Below, piece by piece: positions 38,467 through 51,793 of a stretch of 64,000 nt of DNA. Under the pieces are notes generated by a model. It worked only from the letters and a program-made list of their open reading frames with translations. It searched no databases and was not told where the DNA came from. The DNA is taken from positions 17,327,501-17,391,500 of the forward strand of contig NC_068558.1 in the NCBI RefSeq assembly GCF_022201045.2. The letters are read 5' to 3'. How positions within the stretch are numbered: position 1 is the first letter of the stretch; every line of letters starts with the position of its first letter. A program made the translations under genes and the position numbers. This DNA comes from Citrus sinensis (Eukaryota; Streptophyta; Magnoliopsida; Sapindales; Rutaceae).

Positions 38467-38603
38467 GAAACGGATCCGGTGCTCAGCTGAGCTTGTGCTG
38501 AGCACTGAATCAATGGTAAGTAATTATCTCATGTGGGTCCCAAATAATTACTGACCATTGATTTGATGCTCAGCACAAGCTCAGCTGAGCACCGGATCCT
38601 GGT
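38467..38603. mobile_element. Mutator-like MITE, 137 bp near-perfect hairpin
   Basis: The arms ggatccggtgctcagctgag and its exact inverse pair continuously for about 33 bp, then again through tcaatggt and agtaattat, around a short loop containing gtgggtccca. The flanking ccgtatttttta at 38455-38466 and 38604-38615 is an exact 12-bp direct repeat, consistent with a 9-11 bp duplication plus chance extension. It sits within about 500 bp upstream of the CBL4 5' exon. Confidence 0.85.
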
Positions 38604-38615
38604 CCGTATTTTTTA

Positions 38616-40488
38616 TATTTAAGATATTTTTATCTTTTTACGGGTATATTTGTGTAACATAATTTAGTTACATATATTATGAGTGTATTTAAAGGATTGG
38701 AGTAAATTAAAATAAATAAATAAAAATTGTATCTAAGTATCTAACGCGCATAGCCTCGTTGATTTGCAGCCGTAGCCCGTAGTGGGAGCACCTGAATCTT
38801 CATTCAATTTATAATCGTTTTTATCGTCGTGCTTATAATTAATTACAAAATAAGAATAACAATAGTAAGTTTAATACAAGGGCTCTTCATTGATGCTCAA
38901 GCTTATAATAACCACAATCATTTTCATCCTCAAAAACTTATAACGCAAGAAAAGAGTGTAGTTAGTATTCATGATACATTCTAAACCAAACCGATACAAG
39001 ACTTAGTTACATTATCATGTAACTTAGTCAATCCATAAGCGGTATCCACAAACTCAATTATGATTTGGTTGGATAGTTATTTTTGGGTTATTAGACATGA
39101 CTATCTGTGAGACGTATACTATATATTAATGTAACTTAAAAGTACATTATAAGAACCTTGTATCCACAAAATCAAGTATGGTTTGGTTGCTTACCAAAAA
39201 CAAATAAAGTATGGTTTGGTTAGATATTATTTTTGGGCTATTGGGCACTGCTGGTGTATCGAATATGAAATTAATTTTGATTTTCGGTTCAATTTGATTC
39301 AACTCTTAAAATCGATTGGATCTAAATTCAGTTTGGGTTACAACTAAATTGAATATCAAACTGACTAGGTAACATTTAAAAGAAAAAATATAAATCAGTT
39401 AATCTAACAACCGATCTCCAATTCCCCATTGATCAATTCCATTTAATCCTCACCTTAAAAAAAAAAGTTAGAAACCCTAACTCTAACCCTAAGCCTTTAT
39501 CTCACTCACTAATAGCCAAAACCCATCAGCTACTGAGCTCGCCACCATACATCGTCACTCTTCTTACCAGCACTCCATTGCACTAGTTGGTCGTTAGCAC
39601 TTGTCAACACTCATTAGCACTCGTCACTCTTTTGTAGTCGTCAGTAGTCGGTCGCAATTAGTAATCAATCGTTAGCTTGTTGCAGCTTGCAACTTTCATT
39701 TTGTTAGTGTTGAAAATCGATACAAACCAAAATAATTTTTCAACTCGTTTGGGTTGAATTCTCAAACCCGAACGGACTATAACCTGAACCAAAACTGAAA
39801 ATTCCTACTCCTAAGTGTGATGTAAGTTACATTATAAAGTAACTTTGACAACACCTATAATCAATCTAAAAATGGCAACTAATAAAATCCACTTATTTTA
39901 ACTCCTTAACTTACGTCAACCAAAAATTAGTTTTGGATTATTGGGCATCGCTATTGTTGTGATGTAAGTTATAATATAACTTATCAATACTTAGAGAATT
40001 TTTAATTTTTTATTACGAATTAGGCTTATGCGTTTCCAAAAAATTCGATCTAATTGATATTTATGCGTGGTGCACCATGGTCTCAAGAATGAGATATTAA
40101 TATGTGGGTGGTTGAGGCCTACATTGTCAAGTTAAACACCATAGGCTCAAATGGCTGACAATAAGTTAGGTGCGGTAACTCTATCTCTCACTCTATCCTT
40201 ATTTTATATCTATATGTCCCACTTAGATATATAAATCATGTTACGCTTGTTGACTTCACGCGCAATAAGCTTTTGAGTAATTATATGATTCCATACAAAC
40301 TTTAGATATAAAGTTTATATGTAGAACTTGATGTATGTATCATTCATCGCATGCTAACATGAAATTATATTATTTATTAATGGCAAAATCAAAAATCAAA
40401 AGTCAATTATTATCTTATTTTTTGCTTTTACTTATCTTATTTATTTATGTATCATTTTTTTGTCGTCTTTTCGTTGCAATAGGAGTGT
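38616..40488. other. intergenic DNA with degraded repeats
   Basis: The phrase agtatggtttggttagatattatttttgggctattgggca recurs in variants near 39060, 39180, 39220 and 39920, often beside gatgtaagttacat. Between about 39258 and 39815 an unrelated block carries ggttcaatttgattcaactc-like and aactcgtttgggttgaa-like phrases, and a telo-box cluster (aaccctaactctaaccctaa) at about 39472-39492. It may be an inserted, gene-fragment-bearing element. No coding region is supported. Confidence 0.4.
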
Positions 40489-42815
40489 CACGTTGGGTTT
40501 TTAGTGATGAATTTTCAAATTTCGTCTCTATAAATTTAGTTTCATTGTAAAAATGATAAAGGTGACAAAATCTTGTCAATAAATTCGTAGCAAAAAGAGT
40601 ATTTTGTGCTCTGAATATGTTTTTAACAATGAATTATTTTGTTAAAATATTATTATTTTTATCACTAAATTACAATGATAACTAACACCATTATGACAAA
40701 GAGAGTTATTATCATTTTCACCATTAAACTAATTTAAAAAGAATTATTAGCATTTATGAAAAATATTTAAAAAAATTACAAAATGTAATATTTATTCTTT
40801 TGAAAGAATTTTTATAAATGAATATAAATTTCTTGATTTTTCTTCATCTTGGCGTAAGTGATCTTCAATATTTCCTACAAATAATAATTAGTTAACTTCT
40901 AAACATAGTAATAATATAAGTTGTAATAAATAAGATAAGTAAAAGCAAAAAATAAAAATAAAATAACATTATGTTAAAAATAAAAGAGAAAAGAAGTAGA
41001 GATTAAATTAAGAATAAGAATTGTATATTAGAGATGAGAGAAACAAAGTAGAGATTGAATTAAAGAATAAGAATTACATATTAGAGATGAGAGAATAAAA
41101 GTTATAGAAAGAATGAAAAAAATGAAGTAAATGATATATAAATAGCAAACCATAATTTTTAGCAACGAAATTTAAAGTTTACCAATAAAACTTATTTCCG
41201 GCAAAAAATAATCTGCCTTTAATTTTGAAATTTTCACTTGTTTAATGACGAAATGAAAATCGTCTTTAAAGGTTTAAAATTTTGGCAGAAAATTAGGATG
41301 CGTCTGGCATTGTTTTTGTTTGTTCTTTTTCATTTTTCAAGAATGAAGAAGTCTAAAATTTATTTGGTTCAGTTATTTTTAAATAATATTTAATTCTAAT
41401 AGAGAATGATTTGTTCTCATTCTCTAAATTTCTAGAAGCATAATGGAGAACAAGAAATTGATTTTTTTTTTAATTTTCATTTTTCAAATGGGTCCCCTAA
41501 TCTTACTTGCGTAATAAGAAAATAAAAAATCTATCACTTATCATGTTGGCTGGTTACTGATTTTAAGTTATACTACAATTTTTTTATTTAATCTTTTTAA
41601 TTTTTTCCTACAATGGTAATGTATTATTTTAATACCTTTTAAAGATCTTTAATATTCTCTAAAAAAATATTTTATCTCATTTTTATAAAATAAAAAATTT
41701 ACAATAAAAAATAATAAAATATATAATGATTAAAAAAACTAATAAAATATATAATGATTAAAAAAACTTTGTTTATTAAATTTTTTTCATTATAATACAT
41801 TTTTTTGCTTTACTTTCATCCAATATTTTCATTTTTTCCAGACAAACAAATAAACATATGTTCACTTTTTCATTTTCAAACACTATTTTAAAGACAATCA
41901 ATCAAACATATTTTTATTTCACTAAAAATTAATTATTTATAGTTTATAAAACAAAATACAAAAAATCATGTGAAAAACAATACCAAATGCACTCTTAACT
42001 GCTTTAAATTTTTAAACGAACATTTTCAGCAATTAAATAATATTTTTGTCACTAAAAATACCCATTTAATAATGAAATTTAAATTTTGTTACAAAAAGGT
42101 CTAAAATTTTGGTTGCTCTTTAGGATTTTAAACGAATAATTTTAGCAATGAAATCGTAAGTTTTGTCACTGAAAATACACATTTAGGGATGAAATCTAAA
42201 TTTTATCATTAAAAATGCACATTCAGTGACAAAATTTAAGTTTCATTGCAAAAGGTATAAAATTTTGACATTAATTTAAGATTTAAATCGAATATTTTCG
42301 GCGACGAAATTATATTTTCGCAGCTAAAAATACCCATTTAGTAACAAAATTAAAATTAACAAAAAGGTCTAAAATTTTGGTAGTTTTTAAGTCTTTAAAC
42401 AAATATTTTTAGTGATGCAACTATAAGTCTATCGCTAAAATACACATTTAGCGACGAAATGTAAACCTCATTGCTAAAGGTCTGGAGTTTTGACTTTATG
42501 TCAAATTTTTAAAGGAATATTTTTAACGATGAATTTATAATTTCATTGGTAAATGTGTATTTTTAAAGATAAAATATAAATTTCGTTATAAAGGGCCTAA
42601 AATTTTGGCATTAATTTAAGATTTAAACTAAATATTTTTAGCAACGAGCTTAGTATATCGTCGTTGTTTGTATATTTGGTGACGCAAAACTTTTGTCAGC
42701 ATTGCTCACTTTTCTATTACATATTTGGCGATAAAATGAGTTTTTCGTCACTAAAACATACTTAAGATGATTTAAAAAATTTCATCACTAAAGACCTAAA
42801 TTCTTGTGGTGATTA
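40489..42815. mobile_element. degenerate CACTA-like element
   Basis: The stretch is filled with diverged, both-strand copies of a motif near tttagcgacgaaat/atttcgtcgctaaa, spaced roughly 40-80 bp. Such arrays are typical of the subterminal regions of CACTA (En/Spm) transposons. The right end reads ttcttgtggtg at about 42804-42814, close to the inverse of a CACTACAAGAA-type terminus. The left end is less certain; cacgttgggtttttagtgat at 40489 is the best candidate. No transposase frame is visible, and a Harbinger-like element interrupts it at 41296-41994. Confidence 0.6.
41296..41994. mobile_element. Harbinger/Tourist-like MITE nested in the CACTA-like element
   Basis: The ends ggatgcgtctggcattgttt and (inverted) gagtgcatttggtattgttt match at 12 of the first 17 positions. 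The element is bordered on each side by TTA (41293-41295 and 41995-41997), the target duplication of PIF/Harbinger elements. The cgacgaaa motif array stops at one edge and resumes at the other. There is no coding frame. Confidence 0.65.
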
Positions 42816-43342
42816 ACCCGTTTCATAAGGTATTTTTTTATGGGTTAAAGTTTCCCAAGTAGGTTTAGTAAAAGAGACGGTGCAATGTAAATTAAGTCTT
42901 ACTTAGATGTATTTGTAATTTCAAAATCACAATCCATAATGATTCCCCAGTCACAGTGGCTTATGTCCACCATAAAGTGCATAGATTGTGAGCCAAGCTT
43001 TTGAACTTAGTAACAATATTTAGGTAGCAAGCGAATATAAAAATATGGGTCTTCAATTTACCGCTATTTAAAATGGCAATCTTTAATTTACACCTTTCAA
43101 GAGTTTAAAAACATAAATTTACCCCATTTATAGATAAGAAGACAACAAAAAGATTCATTAGCATGCCCACCATTTCCCCTAATCTTCTAAATGAAAATAA
43201 GGTTAAATTAAAATTTTCACACTTTTAAAAGAGAAGAGATTAAATTAAAAATTGTCATTCTAGCAGCACAAAAAAAAAATTTACCCTAAAAATAAATACT
43301 ATAATCCTGGTAGCTTGACTTGAGCTTTATAGGTGGGGATCA
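42816..43342. other. intergenic DNA
   Basis: AT-rich spacer between two transposons. Nothing further is supported. Confidence 0.5.
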
Positions 43343-43351
43343 TATAATTAA

Positions 43352-44401
43352 GGGAAAAGGACATTCAACCCCCCAACGTTTAAGAAAATGAACAAAAAAT
43401 CCCTCAACGTTTCAAAAATGACTTATAACCTCATTTTTTGTTAACAAACACCGTTTGTTTTAACAATAAATTTATTTTTAATTTTTAATTATTATTATAC
43501 CCTTATAATAAATAAATTAATATATTAATTTGAGATATAACACAATTAACAACTGTCATCTAGCTAGCGTGGGTTGGAATCGTTCTTTTAAGTTTTGACC
43601 AAATCAATAAAGTATGGTTTAAAAAAAAAACTCTCGATTCCTTAATCAAATGTACAATAAATATTAACTAATTCACTAGCACTCATCTCAAACCAAAATA
43701 AACTAATAAAAAAATCATTAATTTTCAACACCAAAACGAAGTATCAGGACAAACAAGAAACAACCCAGCCACCTACATACCCAAAACCCCAAAAATCCAA
43801 AACTTATACACCAAGAAGTCCAAAAAAAAGCCGTATAATTCTGATTCAATGTTTGAACATAGATTCTTTTCATGATAATGAAATCATTTATATTTATTTT
43901 TATAATAAAAAATTACAAAAAGATAAAAAAAGAAAATTAGCAACTGCAGTACGATGAACATAGATACTAACCAAAACTTCTTCCAAAGAACAGGTTGAAC
44001 TTTATCTCTCACTATAAGTGTCGCCGTCAAGTCAATCTAGTGTAATGGTTTTGATTCCTCAAAGAAAAAGGGTTTAATCAAATTTCATTTTATTAGTATT
44101 AATCACATATGAAAGGTTTGATCATTAGAAAGGTATAATTTATAGCAAATAATTTAGGCAAAAATGTAATTGTATCTTAATTTTTAGTTTAAAAAAAATT
44201 ATTAATTGTGACATGTCTCAAATCAATATATTAATTTATATTTATTATAAGGGTATAATTGTAATTAAAAATTAAAAATAAATTTACTGTTAAAACAAAC
44301 GGTGTTTGTTAACGGAAAGAAGGTTATAAGTCTTTTTTGAAACGTTGAGGGGGTTTTTGTCCCATTTTTCTAAACGTTGGGGGGTTGAATGTCCTTTTCC
44401 C
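43352..44401. mobile_element. Mutator-like fold-back MITE, 1050 bp
   Basis: Terminal inverted repeats of more than 200 bp start gggaaaaggacattcaaccc and end gggttgaatgtccttttccc. Shared inner phrases include aacaaacaccgtttgtttta and attataagggtataat. It is flanked by an exact 9-bp duplication, tataattaa, at 43343-43351 and 44402-44410. The ~600-bp centre has no coding frame. The perfect duplication suggests a comparatively recent insertion. Confidence 0.92.
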
Positions 44402-44410
44402 TATAATTAA

Positions 44411-47400
44411 AATTTCAACACAATTTCCCAGCAAGCGGAATAGATAATTGAAGTTTTACCAAAAGCAATTGGACAATTTTTATATTACCCCTTCATAAAT
44501 GACATACTTCAGTTTTTTCCACAACAATTGAAAGCATCAATATGCGGCCAAAATTTAACGTATTCCGTCCCCTTTAATCGTTGAAGGATAATGTGACCTT
44601 CTTAGCAATAAATAGCTCAGGGATTCGTAGTAGCAAGTGCTGAAGTAAATGGAATGTGTTAAACTTAGGATGTGTTATTCAATTATGGTGAGAACAGATC
44701 CAAATATGTTATCTCACATCAATTTATGAGGGAGATGATTTGAAGATTATCCTGTTCTAAAATATAAGAAATTCTGCATCACAAGCTAAGAACGTTGCAA
44801 TGGATAAGGACTGACTCTTGGATTAGTCAGATTTCATGGTGGCTCCAATTTTATTTATTGTTTTAGCTTAAATTGACAATTATATAAAAGAACGTGGTCC
44901 ATAAATAATCTTGCCTATCAATTGCCTTGTACAATAGCATTTAAAATCGAACCCCAAAAAAAAAAAATTATGAAAAATCAAATAGATTTATTTATTTTTA
45001 TTGTTTTAACATTACTCAAATAGATATTAATCTTAATGTCTGTAATAAATCACTAAATTTATTTTAATTAAGAGACTTCTGGAAGAAACAGACTACAAGT
45101 GGACGTGTGTATTATTTTTTTTACAATTAAATCTTGACTGATGTATGCAAAATACAATAAATTAAGCTGGGCTAGCTGCGACCACCTTTGTTTATTAAAC
45201 TAATTAGCAACTTTGATGTCTTTCCTTTATTAATTTATTAAAAAAATAATTATATAGTAGTAGTCAATGCAATTTATATATGTAATGCCAAAATATATTG
45301 TCACTTACACCTCATACCACCTGTCTAAAAATATTACAAAATATATTGTAGGATAAGTGAAGTTAATTTAAATATAAATTAAAGTAAAACCAACATGTGG
45401 TCGCATAAAGAATTACATGATGAATTACGTAAAACTCGAAAAAGGTTGTTAATATAATTCGGAAATATAATGATAAGTGGCACAAGATTACTAACAATAT
45501 CGATCAAATGTCAAAAACTTGAATATAGCTAAAAAAAAAAAAAGATATAAAATTTAACGGTATAGAATATAGTAAAAAGAAGAAATGATGGAGATTTTGA
45601 TCTAAAATCAAATTTTCTGTCAGTCTGCTCTTTCCGTTCTATAAATGCAGACTAAAAGATTGGGAAAAAACTTTTGAAGACAAAAGATAAAAAACCAAAA
45701 CCCAGATTTATTAGAGTTCACTATACACAAAACTACCAAGATCATTGAAATATCTATCGCAGAAACAAGACGAGAAGGAATTTTATACTTTCAGAAGAAT
45801 ATAAGCATAATCCAAACCGTTACATCATTTATGTTTATATTATATACCAGAGTATTTAAGGATTTTTTATCCTTCAATATATATCAATATGAAGCCACTT
45901 GTTCATATTTTTTTGCAGACTAAAAAAAAAAAGAATTTAACAAAATTTTGGAACAAGCAACTACAAATTCTGAGCTGTCTTGATGGTTGAATTAAAGATG
46001 AATAAATAAAAAAATTATAATGTGGACGGGGAGGTCATATCATCTAATTAAAATTAATTAAATATGAGGTGGTGTCACAGATATTTGTCAAAGCTTATCA
46101 AATGCTATGGCAAATTAGACAATACAAAGTCGATAACGATGGACTACCGAGGGTTCCTACTGAAACCACTTGAGTCACGATAAAATGTCCTCATAGTTAG
46201 TTTTCACGATAGATTAAAAATATTAAATGAAAAAACAAATTATTTATAAAATAAATAACATAAGCTATGCGACGCTTTCACTCCATCTATCATGATTTAC
46301 AATATCAATTTGTACAAGAATTGGTAATGTTTATTTATCTTACTTTGGATTTTAAAAGGGTGTAAACAATTAAAATATTAATTTCATCCGTGGCACCAAG
46401 TAATTATTCAAGATTCCAAACATTATCATCATGATTTGCATCAAACATCATATAACTTTCTTTCTATGATCTTCTCTTAAGATTTTAACATATTCTTTAG
46501 TTTATTATTATTAATCCAAGACATTGGTGCCTAGGCCTAAATAATTGATACTTTGTTCATCTAAATTTTAACATGTAGACGGATGTTGCAAAAGTTAGGG
46601 ACGATTATGTGGAATTGATTTTAATTATGTGGATTAGGTGAAAATACCATTAATACTCAAGAAATTACAAAGACAAATGCATCAAATAAAAACGCAAAAA
46701 CAACTACAAGTACGCATATATTGAGATAATAATGTCGAAAATAAAGAATATTAAGATTTTCTTTCATTCTGCATTATATTTTTTAAGAGCTCTTTATTCT
46801 AAATTATAAAAAAAAGAACTAAATGTGTCGATTTGGTTCGGATTCAGATAATAACTATAGATAATAATAATAATAATAATAATTAAGCAATGTGTTTGAA
46901 TATTTAATGCGACATGAAACCGCTTAAATACAGCCCATTAAAAATAAGCTAGCAATGCTCTGCATCAAACGAGGTCATCTCTATCTATAGTAGAGAATTC
47001 ATGTGCATATTCCAAAAATACATGGCTATTTTATTATTATTTGAAATAAAATTGTTAATTTATTACTCACTCAAGAAACTTTTGCCGTGAGCTACACAGG
47101 CTGCCATCACTCTCAGAATGCCCAGCGCCACTTGGACAACGATGTACGTATTGGCAGAAAAATCTTCATGTCTCGCAATTCCGCACCAATATTTTGAAGC
47201 TTTTCTTTTTGTTTCTTTCTTTCTTTTCTTTTTCTTTCTTCCCCTTCCCGAACGCCACCAATAATTTGATGTTGTCTAAACAAAAGGCAGCCGTCACAGT
47301 TGGACTACGTGCACGAAGAAATTAAAGGGTAATGTTCATGAAATTTCAAACGATGCAATTGTCATATCCTGACTTTGATTGATGGAATGCAATTTTTGTT

Positions 47401-50015
47401 GCCCCATTAGGTGCATGTTAGGACTATGCATAAATGAATCCAAAAAAGATGACTAACTAAAGGAAATATCATTATTGTTGCTTCGGTGGGATCATGCTCA
47501 TGTGACTTGTGCCCAACCTTTCACTTCACTTTAAACAACTTGTGTCTTGCACTATCCAAAGGATCCAGTAAATTCGAGTGGAAAAAGTTGTGGAAACAAA
47601 GTTAATTTGTATTGGAAATAAAGTTAATTTGTATTTCAAATAATGACACGATAAGCGCCACATCATTAATTTTAAACAATTTTTTTTTAATATGATCAAC
47701 TTTGTAATTATATTATCACTCAAATTTATAATAAAATTGATACATCTAATATGCGATATGTTAGAAATAAAATAAAAATATAATGAAGTGGGTGCAGCGG
47801 AAGCAGAATTAATTGGGTAAGGAACTCTAGATATTATTTTAATACTGAACTAAACCCACGTGATTAGATTAAGTTCTAATCAAAGCTTGATTAGATTATG
47901 TTCTAATTCAAATAACTCAATGAGATTTTTAATAACGCTTAAAACTAGATTAGATAACGCTATAATCCAAACAACTCTACAAGAGAAATTTTTTATATAT
48001 AATCCCAGAGGAAAATATAAAAGAAGAGATTTATTGACTAATTGAATATAAAGTTATGAAAATAATAATAAGACCTCTCTATTTATGATAGAGTAAACAT
48101 ACTTTTCTAAGTTAATTGAAAAAAAAATTAAATTACAATTATAATAAAAATAAAAATAAAAGACTAAAACACATACTATAATTAACTCTAATTAAAATAA
48201 AAAGTTCTAAAATAATAAAAATTTATTGACTAATTGAATCTAAAAATAACGTCTCACATTATAATAGAGTGAGAGACAAAGTTACCACACTTACGCTGTT
48301 GTTAGTTAACGTAAATAATGCTACCTATGAGGTTCGACCTGCCAACAACCGCCTGAACCATCCACATATAGTCTTCATAAGATAGTATTTCTTTTAAAAA
48401 ATTCTTCTAACATCAACTAAACTAATTATTATTTTTTAAAAATAAAAATTCACAAGAGTAATTCATACTCACAAATTAACCAAAAATTAGAGAATTACCT
48501 CAAGCAATACATATAACCGATACCAATTCTCAATCGCTGTAAGATTATTCCCTTACCATTTCCCGACAGGACAACTGAAACAGTGTTGTGAGTGGAGCCA
48601 TGAGTCATGTCTCATGAACAGATAAAAGATATTTATATACAGGGAAACGATATATAGATTCGCCGACGACACTGACACTTGGGTAAACAAATTTTGACAC
48701 GTGCGATTACTCTCGAGCTGGCCTGCTAATAATATATGGAGCATAACTCTACAGTATCTGTAATTTTCAACATTGCCTTCAATAAATACATGGCAAGATC
48801 GTATGCTTATCATAAACTACGACTTTCGTTGGACATAATTGAAAATATCGCTCGTTATGCAGATTTCCATATTAACTAAGATTGAGCTGTAAACTGCAAA
48901 TCTAGTTGAAGATCAAAATCTTTGGCTGTTATGCATATTTAAGTGTGATGGGGATTGAATATTGATGGATGAGATCCAACGTTATCATTTAATTTGTTCT
49001 GTCAACCACGTGATAAAATAAACATGCATGAACCCTAAAGTCAAAACAAAGAAAGATGGAGAAATAAAGCGAGCTAGGCCAACGTGAAATCAACTTTATG
49101 CCATGCTCACTCACACAGATGTGAAATTAACAAAAGTGTTTGCATTCGTGGATGTGTGTGGCCTTATTATTTGGGAAGACAAGCACTGAAAAAATAAAAA
49201 TAAAAATCCGTGCAAATGCTTACCGATGATTCCCAGCTAACTTTCAATATATAAGCATTAGATTATGAATATTATAAAAATAATGAAATACAAAAATATA
49301 TAAACTATCATATAATGATAAAAGAGTAAAAAATATGAATTCGAGTCGTCTTAAACCCTAAAACTAAATGTTTGGCCCATTTTTTATAAGACTAAAAACA
49401 TTAACGGATTTGTTTTTAGGATGAGGACCGTCATTGATCTGGAGCAATCCTGTTGTTTTTTATTGCTGAGTTGGAGAAAATATGATGGAAGCCTCTCAAA
49501 TCAGTTCATATTTGACTTGAGAAAACTAAAAGAGGAATATCTCTTCTGAAACCCAGGATGTCTTAGGTTACCTTCATTGATTCCCACTTCACTTTACTCT
49601 TTTAGTCTTATAGGCTTATACTTTCTCTCCCAAAGATCCCTTCAGAAGCTTAAAGATTGATCGTATTTAGAGCATCGCATATAACAATCGATGTCTCCTT
49701 TCCATCTGTTTCATACCACCTGACTTGTTACGCCATCATATTAATGCAAATTTAACCCTTAACACTAAATTGAAGATTAAGGAATCACAACAGTTTCTCA
49801 CCAAATTTTTTTTTAATAATTTTAAAGTCTAACAATTATCTACTCCATAATATCGGGTGTTACATCCAACCTAATAGTTGCACTTTTTCTTTAAAAAAAA
49901 TTATTAATGTACAATATGAGAGTATCTAATTAGCTTAAAGTCAATCAAATCTACTCCAATAAATCTCAATACATGAGTACTTGATCACTTCACCTCTATT
50001 ATCATGGTTAATGAC
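44411..50015. other. long AT-rich intergenic stretch
   Basis: No gene, structural RNA or clear element is supported. It contains an ATA microsatellite at 46861-46883 and a CT/TTC-rich tract near 47206-47243. A segment near 47790-48060 with repeated gattagattatgttctaat phrases may be repeat-derived. Confidence 0.5.
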
Positions 50016-50023
50016 AGGGAGAG

Positions 50024-50356
50024 TAGGGGTGGATGTCCCAGGTTTCGATTTGGTATTTAAGGGTTTCAGTTTGGGTTGCAACCCGATCGGTTTAAGAAGT
50101 CAACCTAAATAGGTTCAAAAATTATTTTAATCCAAGTTTGAGTTATAAGTTTGGGTCAAAATTCAGGTTGGATTGAAATTCGAGGAAATTGAGTTTTTTT
50201 TTTTATTAAATTTTTTTATTTTTTAATATTTAGATGTAACTGGATCAGGTTTGATATTTAGTTCGGATTAACTCGATCGATTTCCAATTCTCAATCCAAT
50301 TGATTTTTAGGAAATTGAAATAAATTTTAGGTTTACAAACCGAACTGCCACCCCTA
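50024..50356. mobile_element. hAT-like MITE, 333 bp
   Basis: The ends taggggtgg and ccacccct(a) are inverse. The interior is rich in gaaattga/tcggttt-like phrases. The 8-bp flanks agggagag (50016-50023) and acggagag (50357-50364) match at 7 of 8 positions. An 8-bp duplication plus TAGGGGTGG termini indicates the hAT superfamily. No transposase. Confidence 0.8.
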
Positions 50357-50364
50357 ACGGAGAG

Positions 50365-51785
50365 GTAGGGTTCACATCAATCTAATAATTTTATAATAAA
50401 AATAATGTGTACATGAGTAATTAAATTTAAATTGCCCCAAATGAATTAAGCATGAAGTTATAACGTTGTAATCAAATTGAAGTAATGGATTTATTTAATC
50501 ATTATGCTCATTGCAAATATAATAATAAGCCTAAAATCTCCTATAGCTTGACTTGCTCTTAGCTTGCTCGCACATGTCACGCATTAAATTTGAATAAAAG
50601 GATTCGCAATTATAAATTTAAGTTAATAATCACAGGGCTTCCTCGCTATTTGCCACTTACTTTGTCAACCAAGGATACAACAGTTAAACAAGTAATGTAC
50701 ATTTTTTAAGTCATTTTCTTCTGTAATATATGTTTTCAGTTTAGATATACAACACGACGATTTAAATGATTTTCTCTACAATAATTGCACGAACTACTTA
50801 AAAGTCTGATCTTTTCGATCAGATATAGTTTTGCTAAAAAGTGAACTAATTCTTGTCCCAAAAAAAAAAAAAAAAAAAAAAAAGGTGAACTAGCTAAGAT
50901 AAATAATTTTGCTTTCAGTAAAAATTGCCGAGTGATGTCGATTTATTGATGGACACTTTGATTAATTGTGAAATCACGAAAATATGAACCGTAAGTTAAA
51001 AGTAGGAAAGAGTTAGGCCAACGGGAAACCAAACTTTTAAAATGCCACGCAATGATATGACATGAATGAAATTGGGCAACCACATTTTGATTTGGCAACG
51101 TAGCATTATTAATGCCTAATAATTTGTAAATTTATGCCTTTAATCAACGAAAGTTCGTACAAATGCTTATAAAATATTCCAAATTTTCAATAATGTAAGC
51201 CATTATTTATGAATTGTTGTCCAGTCTCTGTCTGTTGCCAAAAACCAAAACAACATAATCAACATTGGATCTAATTATTCTGCTTTAATTAGAATTTAAT
51301 AATAAAATAGTGCCACTATATCTTGAATCACCTAAGGATCCAAGATTCGTCTCAAACAATACTAATAATAATTATTAATAATAATAAGAACTAAGAAGAA
51401 GACGAAGAAGAAGAACCCAAGATACAATTACCTCAGATCATGAACGCCTCAGTTGCAAACTGTCTAATGCCAAATTGATTCGAAAACTAGTTCTAAATGT
51501 TGAGATCTAAAGTTAGAGAACCTTAGAGTCAACAATATCGTAAGCAGCACTGTGGGAGATATATAATGACTAAATTAAGTTATTATATATCTACAATGTA
51601 CCTTTAGATCCACCATCTCATACTATTGAAATATATAGTCATTATATCACCCTGTATATGTATGTTACATTAGTTCATACGCTTATATATATAACATTAC
51701 TTTTGAAAGCATTCTCCTTCAATTAGTTTCACCACCATGTGCTTAATTTTTTTTTTTTTTTCGTTTAGAGTGCTAATATTCAGCC
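50365..51785. other. AT-rich intergenic DNA
   Basis: Contains a 24-bp poly-A run at 50860-50883 and an ATA/AAG-rich tract near 51364-51416. No gene is supported. Confidence 0.5.
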
Positions 51786-51793
51786 CAAAGAAT

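Noticed and set aside
38479..38590. MicroRNA precursor
   Set aside because: The stem is nearly perfect, but it is bounded by a target duplication and extends to the termini, as a MITE does; no known miRNA sequence was recognised.
41160..42800. CRISPR-like repeat spacing of cgacgaaat motifs
   Set aside because: The motif is degenerate, occurs on both strands and is irregularly spaced in a plant genome; subterminal transposon repeats explain it.
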